Source: Bacillus sp. UNC438CL73TsuS30 (GTDB lineage Bacteria > Bacillota > Bacilli > Bacillales > Cytobacillaceae). Taken from it: a stretch of 64,000 bases of DNA. The stretch lies in assembly GCF_000482325.1 (NCBI RefSeq), contig NZ_KI535295.1, positions 64,760 through 128,759 of the forward strand, in the 5' to 3' direction. The notes under the pieces are model-generated. The model made no database searches and was not told where the DNA came from. It saw nothing but the letters and a program-made list of their open reading frames with translations. The position numbers were made by a program, and so were the translations under genes. This document shows positions 52,049 to 61,474 of the stretch, one piece after another (position 1 is the first letter of the stretch; each line of letters opens with the position of its first letter).

Positions 52049-52918
52049 ATGATTTATCGCTTGCTTGCATTAAATATTGATGGCACACTTCTTCAATCAA
52101 ATGGGAAGATTCAAAAATCAACAAAGGAAGCCATTGAATATGTCGGGCAAAAAGGGATCTATGTAACACTTGTGACCTCAAGAAGCTTTCCCTCGGCACG
52201 TAAAGTTGCTAGGGCTTTAAAAATAAAAACACCATTAATTACCCATCAAGGCGCCTTTATATCTAGTGTACTAGATAAGCCTATTTACGTGAAAAGAATC
52301 ACCGAAGACATTACCTATGACACTGTACGTTTGCTAGAAACGGTCCCATGTCAGATTCGGCTTGTCCATGAACAATTTTCATTAGCCAATAAATTAAAGC
52401 TGCACAATAATTTATTAGCAAAAACAGTTTTTACTTCTGGTGATCCTGTTTTCTATTCTCAGCAATTTGTGCCGTCATTAAGCGAATATTTGCATGATCA
52501 ACCAGTAACACCGCCAAAAATTGAAGTTTATTTTGAAACCGAAACTGACTTGAAAGATGCAAAAATAGCACTGGAGAAAATGTACACAGAAATTGATATG
52601 ATTGAACTGGATTCCCTTCGTTTAGATATCGTTCCTGCAGGAGTTTCGAAATTAAGTGGATTGACTTATCTTGGTCAACAACTAGGGATTAGTAAAAAAG
52701 AAATGGTTGTGATCGGCGAAGGAATGGATGATATTCCACTCATTGAAGAAGTGGGTCTCGGAGTAGCAATGTGGAATGCAAGCTACGAAGTAAAGAGAGC
52801 TGCGGACTGGGTAACACGTTCTCAAAATGAGAATGGGGTAGCCTACATGGTCAAAGAGCATTTCAGAAAGCAGCAGCCAATTGAATTTTTAAGGAAAATG
52901 AATATTATCAAAAAATAA
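52049..52918 (+). CDS. yhaX: YhaX-like Cof-type HAD protein with altered nucleophile
   Basis: 289 aa. Cof/HAD IIB layout: motif I as LLALNIDGTLLQ (residues 5-16), motif II in VTLVTSRSFPSARKV (about 39), motif III Lys in GVSKLSGLTYL and motif IV GEGMDDIPLIEEVGLGVAMWN (parts: GEGMDDIPLIE, GVAMWNA). Motif I normally reads DxDGT; here the first residue is Asn9, so the phosphate-accepting Asp is missing. Phosphatase activity is therefore doubtful. YhaX in B. subtilis is spore-associated. A sigma-E-like promoter precedes it. Confidence 0.86.
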   Translation: MIYRLLALNIDGTLLQSNGKIQKSTKEAIEYVGQKGIYVTLVTSRSFPSARKVARALKIKTPLITHQGAFISSVLDKPIYVKRITEDITYDTVRLLETVPCQIRLVHEQFSLANKLKLHNNLLAKTVFTSGDPVFYSQQFVPSLSEYLHDQPVTPPKIEVYFETETDLKDAKIALEKMYTEIDMIELDSLRLDIVPAGVSKLSGLTYLGQQLGISKKEMVVIGEGMDDIPLIEEVGLGVAMWNASYEVKRAADWVTRSQNENGVAYMVKEHFRKQQPIEFLRKMNIIKK

Positions 52919-53035
52919 TTTTTGAAGGTACCAAGGTTATAACTTTGGTATCTTTCTGTGCAATGATTTCCATTATATTGACCTTGAATTAGTGATTTTG
53001 TACACTTAAGGAAGTTTAATTTGAGGTGATTGTTT

Positions 53036-54547
53036 TTGAAAATATCTATTATTGGGTTAGAGGATACAAGATTTGATCGGCCGCTTCAGTTGATTGCCAA
53101 TTTGTTTTTTGAAGAATCATTAATTCTAAAACAATATGATGAACAAGCAGATATAAGCATAAAGTTTTCGATGCAAATAAACGAATTTGTGACAGTCTCG
53201 GCTGAATTAATCAGCCTTTCCGGAAAAAAAGTGACGGCAGAATACGCAAAAGAACTGCTACTGGGTGTTTCAGATAAAGAAACCTTTAAACAAATAAAAA
53301 ATGCTGTTGCCCATGTATATTTAACAGTGCTGCAGGATTTTACCGGAATGATTCAAAAATGGGGAATCTTGACCGGTGTCAGGCCAACAAAACTGCTCCA
53401 TCGTAAAGTTCAAGAGGGGATCCCAAAGGAGCTTGCCCATCAGCAGTTAAAGGATGATTATCTGATTACCGATGAAAAGATAAACTTAATGCAGCAGATT
53501 GTTGATAGGCAGCTGTCAGTCGTACCAGATTTATATACTCTGCAAAAGGAAGTCAGTATTTATATTGGGATACCGTTTTGTCCGACAAAATGTGCTTACT
53601 GTACCTTCCCAGCCTATGCCATCAATGGTCGCCAGGGTTCAGTAGATTCCTTCCTGGGTGGGCTTCATTATGAAATGAAAAAAATCGGCCAATGGCTAAA
53701 GGATAAAGGAATTCGAATTACAACCGTATATTATGGCGGAGGGACGCCTACGAGTATTACAGCAGAAGAAATGGACATGCTTTATGAAGAAATGCATGAT
53801 TCATTCCCTGATATTGAAAAAATTCGTGAGATCACGGTCGAAGCGGGACGCCCTGATACGATAACGTTGGAGAAGTTAGAGGTATTGAAAAAGTGGAAGA
53901 TTGACAGAATTAGCATTAATCCTCAGTCATACACGCAGGAAACCTTAAAAGCAATTGGCCGGCACCACACTGTAACAGAAACCATTGATAAATTTCATTT
54001 AGCGCGTGAAATGGGGATGAATAATATTAACATGGATTTGATTATTGGACTACCTGGAGAGGGGCTCCCGGAATTTACCCATTCACTCGCTGAAACAGAA
54101 AAATTGATGCCGGAATCTTTAACGGTTCATACTCTATCTTTTAAACGTGCTTCTGAAATGACTCAGAATCGGGAAAAATACAAGGTTGCCGAACGCGCTG
54201 AAGTCGAGAAAATGATGGAGCTTGCGCAAGTTTGGACAGAGGATCATGGCTATGTCCCGTATTATTTATACCGTCAGAAGAATATTCTCGGCAATCTCGA
54301 AAACGTAGGATATTCATTCCCTAATCAGGAAAGCATCTACAATATTATGATCATGGAGGAGCAGCAGACGATTATCGGGCTTGGCTGCGGTGCTGCTAGT
54401 AAATTTGTGGATCCTGTTACAGGGAAAATCACTCACTTTGCTAATCCAAAAGATCCGAAGACCTATAATGACAGTTTTGAAGCCTATACAGAAGATAAGA
54501 TTAAAATCTTAAATGAGATATTCACGGAAAAAGGGTCCCCTGCATAA
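53036..54547 (+). CDS. hemZ: Oxygen-independent coproporphyrinogen III oxidase-like radical SAM enzyme HemZ
   Basis: 503 aa from the TTG at 53036 (7 bases after GAGGTG). An N-terminal extension of about 165 residues is typical of HemZ. The radical SAM cluster CPTKCAYC (about residue 182) is followed by YYGGGTPTSI (about 236) and SINPQSYTQETLKAIGRHH (parts: RISINPQSY, LKAIGRHH). HemW-type C-terminal region near 440-490. Converts coproporphyrinogen III in anaerobic haem synthesis, or acts in haem trafficking as HemW does. Position beside yhaX is as in B. subtilis. Confidence 0.9.
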   Translation: MKISIIGLEDTRFDRPLQLIANLFFEESLILKQYDEQADISIKFSMQINEFVTVSAELISLSGKKVTAEYAKELLLGVSDKETFKQIKNAVAHVYLTVLQDFTGMIQKWGILTGVRPTKLLHRKVQEGIPKELAHQQLKDDYLITDEKINLMQQIVDRQLSVVPDLYTLQKEVSIYIGIPFCPTKCAYCTFPAYAINGRQGSVDSFLGGLHYEMKKIGQWLKDKGIRITTVYYGGGTPTSITAEEMDMLYEEMHDSFPDIEKIREITVEAGRPDTITLEKLEVLKKWKIDRISINPQSYTQETLKAIGRHHTVTETIDKFHLAREMGMNNINMDLIIGLPGEGLPEFTHSLAETEKLMPESLTVHTLSFKRASEMTQNREKYKVAERAEVEKMMELAQVWTEDHGYVPYYLYRQKNILGNLENVGYSFPNQESIYNIMIMEEQQTIIGLGCGAASKFVDPVTGKITHFANPKDPKTYNDSFEAYTEDKIKILNEIFTEKGSPA

Positions 54548-54572
54548 AACTTGCAAGGGCCTTTTTCTTTTA
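54532..54572 (+). terminator. Terminator overlapping the end of hemZ
   Basis: CCCCTGCA / TGCAAGGG stem, with the hemZ stop codon inside its loop, followed by CCTTTTTCTTTT. Confidence 0.6.
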
Positions 54573-54899
54573 AAAGATGCAATATTTTATACTTTATTTT
54601 TAAAATCAAAAAATAATCCACAAAATCGAAGATAAATCCAGAAAATAATCAAAAGGATAGAATAATATGGAAGGCAGTATTCGGAATTTTTATTGTTTTT
54701 GAAAAACAATCCTCTATATAACCTTACTAATCGTAGATAAAATAAATATAAAGAAATTGTGATTAGGTTAAAGCTTTAAATCATTTCCAAAAACGGAGTT
54801 GAAAACGCTCCCATTTAAACTGAATCTTAGTAAGGGGGTAGGCTTAAAATTCTGGTTTCTTTTTTTCAATAACCATAACGTGATTAGGAGGGGTAGCAA
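54573..54899. other. Long AT-rich leader of the NCS1 permease gene
   Basis: About 325 bases without a supportable ORF. It holds the cre-like word at 54800-54813 and ends with AGGAGGGG ahead of the permease. I looked for purine, TPP and preQ1 riboswitch cores and could not identify one. Confidence 0.5.
54800..54813 (+). promoter_or_regulatory. cre-like site upstream of the NCS1 permease
   Basis: TGAAAACGCTCCCA matches the CcpA consensus TGWAANCGNTNWCA at 13 of 14 positions, 87 bases before the permease start. Confidence 0.55.
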
Positions 54900-56279
54900 A
54901 TGAATATTGAAAAACGTACGATAGAATTTATTCCTGAATCAGAAAGACATGGCAGTGTCCGTAATTTATTTACCATTTGGTTCAGTGCGAATATGCAGGT
55001 AACAACTCTAGTTACCGGAGCCCTTGCGATTGAATTCGGATTAAGCATTTTTTGGGGACTTATTGCAGTTATTTTGGGAAACCTGCTTGGGGCGATTTTT
55101 ATGGCTTCCCATTCTGTACAAGGGCCAAAACTTGGAATTCCTCAAATGATTCAAAGTCGTGCCCAATTCGGGGTAGTTGGTGCTGTTATTCCACTTTTTG
55201 TAGTTATTCTGATGTATATTGGCTTTTTTGCCAGCAGCGGTGTGCTCGGTGCCCAAGCAATCAGCAGTGCATTTTCCATCCCTGTTAACTGGGGCATTGT
55301 GTTAGTGAGCATAATCTCACTTGTTATTACTCTTATTGGTTATGATTTAATCCATAAGTTGGAGAAATATTTTGCAATCATTTTTGCTATTGTTTTTATT
55401 TTTGTTACTGTTGAGGCTTTTCGACTTGAAATGCCGGCACATATATGGGCACCAGGTCATTTTTCAGGAGGTACATTCTTATTAATGGTTAGTATTGCAG
55501 CAACATGGCAATTAACCTATGCACCGTATGTAGCTGATTATTCAAGATATCTACCAAGTAATACCCCTTCATCCAAAACATTTGGTTATACCTATGCCGG
55601 TACTGTAATCGGAACAGTGTGGATGATGTCGTTAGGAGTTATTCTTACAGCACTTATTCCAAAATTTCTAGACAATTCTAGCTTAGGGCTTGCAAAACTT
55701 GTCGGACCGCAATTAGCTGTTATTATGTACGTGGTGATTGTGCTGGGGGTTTTAGCAGTCAATGTGCTTAACCTTTACGGAGCATTCATGTCAATTACGA
55801 CAACATTGGAGGCATTTACAAAATTAAAAGCAACTACTAATGTCCGTTTTTGGCTAGTTTTTGCTACAGCCATTATTGGAACAGTATTAGCTATATGGGG
55901 AAATGGAAACTTTTTATCGAATTTTGAGAATTTTATCCTTTTACTTTCTTATTTTATGGTTCCATGGACGGCCATTAACTTAATCGATTATTACCTTTTA
56001 CGACGCGGTGAATACAATGTTTGGGATGTTTTTGATGTAAATGGGCAGTATGGGAAATTTAATTGGATTGCCATTATCGCATATTTGATTTCATTCATTC
56101 TAGAAGTTCCATTCGTTAATACATCCATGTATGTTGGTCCAGTTTCCAAAGCATTGGATGGAACTGATATTGCCTGGATTGTGGGTCTAGCCGTTCCGTT
56201 GGTTCTTTATTATTATCCAATGAGAAAAAAAATTAATTTAAGCAATCCTATCATAACTAACAATCAAAAAGAAATGTAA
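54900..56279 (+). CDS. NCS1-family permease (cytosine/purine/allantoin type)
   Basis: 459 aa, 12 predicted membrane helices. NCS1 features: N-terminal FTIWFSANMQVTTLVTGALA (about residues 25-44), GPKLGIPQMIQSRAQFG (about 76), and YAPYVADYSRYLP (about 205). Proton- or sodium-coupled uptake of a nucleobase or related compound; the substrate is not readable. Closest memory match is CodB/YxlA-like permeases. It lies between hemZ and an AraC-type response regulator that faces the same way and may control it. Confidence 0.87.
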   Translation: MNIEKRTIEFIPESERHGSVRNLFTIWFSANMQVTTLVTGALAIEFGLSIFWGLIAVILGNLLGAIFMASHSVQGPKLGIPQMIQSRAQFGVVGAVIPLFVVILMYIGFFASSGVLGAQAISSAFSIPVNWGIVLVSIISLVITLIGYDLIHKLEKYFAIIFAIVFIFVTVEAFRLEMPAHIWAPGHFSGGTFLLMVSIAATWQLTYAPYVADYSRYLPSNTPSSKTFGYTYAGTVIGTVWMMSLGVILTALIPKFLDNSSLGLAKLVGPQLAVIMYVVIVLGVLAVNVLNLYGAFMSITTTLEAFTKLKATTNVRFWLVFATAIIGTVLAIWGNGNFLSNFENFILLLSYFMVPWTAINLIDYYLLRRGEYNVWDVFDVNGQYGKFNWIAIIAYLISFILEVPFVNTSMYVGPVSKALDGTDIAWIVGLAVPLVLYYYPMRKKINLSNPIITNNQKEM

Positions 56280-56305
56280 GACGTAGTACCAAACTACATT
56301 AATTG

Positions 56306-56337
56306 GAAGGCTGACCTTTGGGGGGGGCCTTTTTCTA
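56306..56337 (+). terminator. Weak terminator after the NCS1 permease
   Basis: AAGGC / GGCCTT with a G8 run, followed by TTTTT. Stem short. Confidence 0.5.
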
Positions 56338-56465
56338 GTTTTGTTCCAAAAAGTGGATACATACAAAGCTCCTTGTGAAATTCACTTTGCAGAGTATAAT
56401 TTCTTTTATAGATGGTATATGTATGAACATATCGATTATAAACTTTGATGTGGAAGGTTGATTAA

Positions 56466-57947
56466 ATGCGTTTGTTAATAGCTGATAGAGATTCAACGGA
56501 ACGGAATGGTATTGAATGGCTAGTCAAATCCTATTCAATGAGAATTTCGGATATCCATCAAAGTTCGGATATGGTGTCATTATTAAAAGAGTTGGAGGAG
56601 TTTAAACCGGATTTACTCCTTGTAGAACTGGAGATGATCCCTTCTACAGGTTGGGAAATCTTTTTGCATAAAATTGAAAAATTTGATGGGGCGATCATCG
56701 CCATAACTACAGAAGCAGTTTTTGAAAGGGCATGGCAAGCAATACAAATTCAATCATCGGGTTTGCTTTTAAAGCCATTATCACCTGAACGAGTTAGACT
56801 AGTGATTTCTAAGGTCATAAACAATAAGAAAAATAAAAAAATATCAGAACTAGATATATGGACAGATAAAGAAATTTTGCCAAGATATTATAATTCCTTA
56901 TTTTTCGAGGTAGGTGATTTTAGAGCTAATCTTATTGGTATTTTGGTTTTGCAACCGGAAGACAAAAGTGAAATAAGAGAGCTTTCAGAATGGCTGCAGG
57001 ATTCTATCTCCTCTCACCATAGGTACGTTTTGCCTTTACGAGATCATATTGTTTGTCTTCTCCCCGATTATACTGGTGAAATGGTCTACGATGAAGGAAA
57101 ACGAATATTTAGGGAAGCCATTAGAAGAAACAGTAGTAAATTATTTATAGTCGTTTCTTCGATTAATTTTTCTTCAATAACGATACACGCCAGTTATGAA
57201 AAAGCATTGCAGTCTTTAAAAACAATATTCTTTGTAGGGTATCAACAAATTGTAAAAGTTAAAAATACTCCTGTGTATCTTGATATCGATCCTTTTTTAA
57301 CATCAAACGAGCAACGGGAATGGATGGAAATGCTTGAAAAAGGAGACAAGCTAGGGATTAAACGTTGGTTGTACGGAAAGTTTACCGAATTTCCAGATGG
57401 ATATCCTGATCCGGAATTGCTGCGTATTCGATTGACCAGTATACTTGCACAATTACGGCGCTTCATGAAAACATATCAGCTGGAAAAGAAACATCAGATG
57501 GAAATTCACTATCAGCAGATTTTTCAAACTATATTACATGAACCGGTTTTATTTAGAATTGTCCAGGAATTGCTTCTTTTTACTTATGATATTTTTCAGC
57601 AAGTACAGAACCAAAGAGGGAATGCATCAGGTGATTTTATAGAAAGAGGTCTACGCTTTATTGATGAAAATTATTGTCGTTCTGATTTGAGCCTGGAGGA
57701 AGTAGCCAACTTTGTCCAAAGGAGCCCAAGTTATTTTAGCCATATTTTATCCGAGAGAAGACAACAAACTTTTCGCCAATATTTGGCGGAAGTTCGTATT
57801 AAAAAGGCGAAAAATTTATTATCAACTACATCGTTGACTGTTCGTGAAATTGCCTTTGCAATTGGGTACGATGATCCGAACTATTTTAGTCGGTTATTTA
57901 AAGAGAATACGGGTTGTTCCCCGAGATTATGGAAAACGAAAAAATAA
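56466..57947 (+). CDS. YesN-like response regulator with atypical receiver and AraC HTH
   Basis: 493 aa. Receiver-like domain (about 1-120): LLIADRDS, then LLLVELEMIPSTGW where the phospho-accepting Asp is replaced by Glu54, while Lys103 in LLLKPLSPERV is kept. One of the paired acidic residues is Arg8. A central domain of about 260 residues follows. C-terminal AraC double HTH (about 392-490) with LSLEEVANFVQRSPSYFSHIL and VREIAFAIGYDDPNYFSRLF. No partner kinase is adjacent. Starts 187 nt after the NCS1 permease; a role in permease regulation is inferred. Confidence 0.87.
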   Translation: MRLLIADRDSTERNGIEWLVKSYSMRISDIHQSSDMVSLLKELEEFKPDLLLVELEMIPSTGWEIFLHKIEKFDGAIIAITTEAVFERAWQAIQIQSSGLLLKPLSPERVRLVISKVINNKKNKKISELDIWTDKEILPRYYNSLFFEVGDFRANLIGILVLQPEDKSEIRELSEWLQDSISSHHRYVLPLRDHIVCLLPDYTGEMVYDEGKRIFREAIRRNSSKLFIVVSSINFSSITIHASYEKALQSLKTIFFVGYQQIVKVKNTPVYLDIDPFLTSNEQREWMEMLEKGDKLGIKRWLYGKFTEFPDGYPDPELLRIRLTSILAQLRRFMKTYQLEKKHQMEIHYQQIFQTILHEPVLFRIVQELLLFTYDIFQQVQNQRGNASGDFIERGLRFIDENYCRSDLSLEEVANFVQRSPSYFSHILSERRQQTFRQYLAEVRIKKAKNLLSTTSLTVREIAFAIGYDDPNYFSRLFKENTGCSPRLWKTKK

Positions 57948-58062
57948 AAAGAATAAAGATAATCAGGTAAGAGGAAAATTCCATATATTATGAAAATTTA
58001 TTTTTATTCTGTTCATTTTCCGATATAATCGTATTGAGAAAACAATGGGGGGCGCTTTTAGG

Positions 58063-58854
58063 TTGTCGAATCATTTTGTAACTGAAAAAGTAAATGTAAT
58101 TGTCAATGGCCGGGTAGCAACTGTCGAGTTAAATAGACCGGAAACATTAAATGCAATGGATATCGATTTAATTAAGTGCTTAGTCTTTAAATTAAAAGAA
58201 ATCAGTGACTCTGATGACATTGATATTGTCGTGTTAACTGGGAAAGGCAGAGCCTTTTCGGCAGGCGGGGATATTAAAATGATGCAATCGAATATCTATG
58301 AGAATGAATTTTTCTCTTTCATGGATTCAATTAGCGAACTAATTGTAACCTTGTACAGTATGCCAAAACTAACCATTAGTGCGGTCTCCGGAGCAGCAGC
58401 AGGCTTAGGATTTAGTTTGGCATTAGCCACAGACCATATTATTGCAGACCAGTCTAGCAAATTAGCGATGAATTTCATCGGAATTGGCTTAATCCCTGAT
58501 GGTGGAGCTCATTTCTTTTTAGAGAAAAGGGTAGGAGAAGTAAAGGCTAAGCAGATTATTTGGGATGGTAAAATTATGAAACCGGACGAGGCCTTAGCAC
58601 TCGGCTTAATTCAAGAGGTAGCAGAAGGTAATATCGACAATACATTGGAAGCGAGAATTTCAGATTGGTTAAGCCGCCCTGTACAGGCGATGATTAAAAC
58701 GAAAAAGATTTTAGCTGAAAAAAACCGCCCACAGTTGCTTAAAATTTTAGAATTAGAGAAATATGGGCAAATAAAAATGCGGCAAACACACGACCATCAA
58801 GAAGGTATTCAAGCATTTATCGAAAAAAGACAACCAAACTTTATCGGAAAATAA
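58063..58854 (+). CDS. yhaR: Enoyl-CoA hydratase/isomerase family protein (YhaR)
   Basis: 263 aa from the TTG at 58063, placed 10 bases after GGGGGG; an ATG at 58045 contains that site. Crotonase fold: VELNRPETLNAMD (about 24), GRAFSAGGDIKMMQ oxyanion-hole loop (about 66-79), second oxyanion block SGAAAGLGFSLALATDHI (about 114-131), GLIPDGGAHFFLEKRVG (about 144-160). One catalytic Glu position of classical hydratases appears as Asp or Gly, so hydratase versus isomerase is not settled. Position between hemZ and yhaQ as in B. subtilis. Confidence 0.87.
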   Translation: MSNHFVTEKVNVIVNGRVATVELNRPETLNAMDIDLIKCLVFKLKEISDSDDIDIVVLTGKGRAFSAGGDIKMMQSNIYENEFFSFMDSISELIVTLYSMPKLTISAVSGAAAGLGFSLALATDHIIADQSSKLAMNFIGIGLIPDGGAHFFLEKRVGEVKAKQIIWDGKIMKPDEALALGLIQEVAEGNIDNTLEARISDWLSRPVQAMIKTKKILAEKNRPQLLKILELEKYGQIKMRQTHDHQEGIQAFIEKRQPNFIGK

Positions 58855-58857
58855 TGT

Positions 58858-58885
58858 AAAAAAGAAGCCTTTGGGCTTCTTTTTT
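58858..58885. terminator. Bidirectional terminator between yhaR and yhzD
   Basis: Perfect stem AAAAAAGAAGCC / GGCTTCTTTTTT. Confidence 0.88.
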
Positions 58886-58893
58886 GTTATGAT

Positions 58894-59079
58894 TTAAGAA
58901 TGAAATAGTAAGAGTTTACCGCTTGGAGAGATGACACGATGGGTTTTTTCCAGTAAGTTTTTTTCTGATAATAGTTTAGCACCTAATTCTTTTGCTGCAT
59001 CATCATGGTCCGCTTGGAAGGCTTCATCTAAAATCTTTTCCCCATTTGGTTCAAATGCAGTTAGTTTATACGTTTTCAT
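58894..59079 (-). CDS. yhzD: YhzD-like small protein
   Basis: 61 aa, MKTYKLTAFEPNGEKILDEA and a C-terminal HRVISPSGKLLLFHS. No membrane segment. The length and the ending pattern fit the YhzD family as I remember it, and its place beside yhaR supports this. Function unknown. Minus strand, convergent with yhaR. Confidence 0.65.
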   Translation of the reverse strand: MKTYKLTAFEPNGEKILDEAFQADHDDAAKELGAKLLSEKNLLEKTHRVISPSGKLLLFHS

Positions 59080-59204
59080 CCTGAAATCCCCCTATTTAAT
59101 AGATTGCTACTATTATTTTTGCATAATTCTTGAAATTTAGCAAAATAAAAAAAGAAACTATTCCACCGTTTTTTTCGTACTAATGATAAAGGAGTGATGG
59201 AAAA

Positions 59205-60104
59205 TTGGTACTTCAGCTTAAAAATGTGTCAAAGCGGTTTGGGCGGTTTACTGCAGTAAATGATTTATCGCTAATGATACCGGAAAAAGAGATGTTTGGT
59301 TTTTTAGGGGCTAATGGTGCAGGCAAAACAACCACTTTCCGAATGATATTAGGATTGCTTGAACCAACTGATGGGAAGATAACCTGGGATGGTAAAGCGA
59401 TTGATTATTCAACAAGCCACTTGGTCGGCTACCTTCCGGAAGAAAGAGGCTTGTATCCAAAACTAAAGGTTCGAGAGCAAATAGTTTATTTAGCTCGTCT
59501 TAGAGGGATGCAAAAGGCAGAAGCCGTAAAGGAATTACATACTTGGCTAGAACGCTTTAAAATCCCGGAATATGAGAATAAAAAAATTGAAGAGCTTTCA
59601 AAAGGTAATCAGCAAAAAATTCAATTTATTGCTGCGGTTATACATAAACCAAAGCTGTTAATTCTCGATGAGCCCTTCAGTGGCCTTGATCCCGTAAATG
59701 TAGAACTTTTAAAGGAGGCAGTTGTCTCCTTAAAGGAAAACGGTGCAACCATTGTGTTTTCCAGCCATCGAATGGAGCATGTTGAGGAAATGTGTGAACA
59801 TCTATGTATTTTGCACAAGGGCAGCCCTGTTGTTCATGGTTCATTGAAGGAAATTAAACGCACGTTTGGCAAAAAGAATCTGGTCATTCATGCCGATTTT
59901 TCACTGGACTTTTTAAAAAATCATTCTGGGGTGTTAAAGGCAAAAGCGACTGCCCAAGGAATTCATCTTCAGATTGAAGGGGAAATGGTAGCTGAACAGA
60001 TTTTGAAGGAAATTGTCGGCAAAGGATTTATACGTAAATTTGAACTTGAGGAGCCTTCCTTAAATGATATTTTTATAGAGAAGGTAGGGGATTCCTATGA
60101 ATAG
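59205..60104 (+). CDS. yhaQ: ABC transporter ATPase YhaQ
   Basis: 299 aa. Walker A GANGAGKTT (about residue 36), signature LSKGNQQK (about 133), Walker B LLILDEPFSGLDP (about 152), switch His in FSSHRMEHVEEM, and a DUF4162-type C-terminus (LEEPSLNDIFIEKVG). NatA-like; homologs export sodium or antibiotics. TTG start after AAAGGAGTGATG. Overlaps yhaP by 8 nt, so it forms a transporter with YhaP. Confidence 0.9.
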   Translation: MVLQLKNVSKRFGRFTAVNDLSLMIPEKEMFGFLGANGAGKTTTFRMILGLLEPTDGKITWDGKAIDYSTSHLVGYLPEERGLYPKLKVREQIVYLARLRGMQKAEAVKELHTWLERFKIPEYENKKIEELSKGNQQKIQFIAAVIHKPKLLILDEPFSGLDPVNVELLKEAVVSLKENGATIVFSSHRMEHVEEMCEHLCILHKGSPVVHGSLKEIKRTFGKKNLVIHADFSLDFLKNHSGVLKAKATAQGIHLQIEGEMVAEQILKEIVGKGFIRKFELEEPSLNDIFIEKVGDSYE

Positions 60105-61350
60105 TTTTTGGATTATATTATTCCATACCTATGTAAATAAATTAAAAACAAAATCCTTTTTTTTCACCACATTGTTAACGGTTGTAATAGTTCTCGCCTT
60201 AACAAACATTCAAAATATCATTCATGCATTTGATAAAAACGATGGAAAAGAGAAGGTTGCTGTATTAGATGAAACCGGACAGCTATATGATCCTTTAAAG
60301 AAGCAAGTTGGCATAATTAATAAAGACATTACGCTTACCCTTTATAAAGGCAGTCTAGAAAAAGCAGAAAAAGCAGTTGAAAAAGGGGATTACAGCGCCA
60401 TTATTCAGCTGCGTTATAATGAGGAAAAATTGCCGGAGGCTTCCTTTAAGGCAATGAGTATTGCTGACTCCGCCCTTTTTACCGATCTGCAAACAAGTCT
60501 TCAGCAGGTTAAAACCATGCTCGCTGCTTCGAAGATTCAGTTAACACCTGCTCAGCTGCAAAAGCTTTATGAACCTGTATCGTTTAAAAAGGTCGCCCTC
60601 GAGAAAAATGCGAAAACAGAAGAGGAATTAAATCAAGCAAGAGGACTAGTGTATGTACTGCTTTTCATCATTTATTTTTCAGTCATTATGTATGCGAATA
60701 TGATTGCCATGGAAGTGGCCGTCGAAAAATCATCAAGGGTCATGGAAATTTTAATTTCAAGTGTTTCGCCAATCAAGCAGATGTTTGCAAAAATTATTGG
60801 GATTGGTCTTTTAAGCCTTACCCAGCTTGCTATTTTTCTGTCAGTCGGTTATGTCTCATTAAAACAAAATATGGAATCCTTGAAGGAAGGATTTTTCGGT
60901 GTTTATGGTTTTGGAGATATCCCTGTTGAAACGATTACTTATGCGGTTATTTTCTTCATACTTGGCTATTTTCTTTATGCAACACTTGCAGCCTTTTTAG
61001 GGTCGCTTGTTAGCCGGATTGAGGATGTGCAGCAGATGATTACGCCGATGACCCTGCTTGTGGTCGGAGGCTTTATGATTGCGATGTTTGGGCTCGGGAA
61101 GCCGGATTCAACCTTTATCACGGTTACATCTTATATTCCATTCTTTACCCCGATGATTATGTTTTTACGGGTTGGAATGCTAAATATTTCCTTCATTGAG
61201 TCGTTCATTGGAATCGGCATCCTTGTCGCAACCATCATCGCATTAGCGATATTTGGAGCACGTGTTTATAAAGGCGGCGTTTTAATGTATGGGAAATCCA
61301 ATTCCTATAAAGATATTAAAAAAGCACTGCAATTAACAAAAAATAAATAA
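60097..61350 (+). CDS. yhaP: ABC-2 type permease YhaP (NatB-like)
   Basis: 417 aa. First helix near residues 17-38, then an extracytoplasmic domain of about 140 residues (VAVLDETGQLYDPL...), then five helices in the C-terminal half including YVLLFIIYFSVIMYANMIAM (about 184-203) and the block VEKSSRVMEILISSVSP (about 209). NatB/YhaP family: pairs with YhaQ. Physiological substrate unknown. Confidence 0.9.
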   Translation: MNSFWIILFHTYVNKLKTKSFFFTTLLTVVIVLALTNIQNIIHAFDKNDGKEKVAVLDETGQLYDPLKKQVGIINKDITLTLYKGSLEKAEKAVEKGDYSAIIQLRYNEEKLPEASFKAMSIADSALFTDLQTSLQQVKTMLAASKIQLTPAQLQKLYEPVSFKKVALEKNAKTEEELNQARGLVYVLLFIIYFSVIMYANMIAMEVAVEKSSRVMEILISSVSPIKQMFAKIIGIGLLSLTQLAIFLSVGYVSLKQNMESLKEGFFGVYGFGDIPVETITYAVIFFILGYFLYATLAAFLGSLVSRIEDVQQMITPMTLLVVGGFMIAMFGLGKPDSTFITVTSYIPFFTPMIMFLRVGMLNISFIESFIGIGILVATIIALAIFGARVYKGGVLMYGKSNSYKDIKKALQLTKNK

Positions 61351-61354
61351 TCCC

Positions 61355-61400
61355 AAAAAAGAGTATCGGCCATTTATTATTGGAGGGTACTCTTTTTTAA
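61355..61400 (+). terminator. Terminator of yhaQ-yhaP
   Basis: Stem AAAAAAGAGTA / TACTCTTTTTT with a long loop, and T run. Confidence 0.75.
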
Positions 61401-61474
61401 AAAAATTAATGCAGAACGTGCATTCGGTTTTTGGAGATGTTAAAATAAAGAAAAGAACGTGAAAGGAAAATTTT

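Noticed and set aside
54573..54899. Purine or other riboswitch before the NCS1 permease
   Set aside because: No recognisable aptamer core and no terminator hairpin close to the start codon. Left as an unexplained leader.
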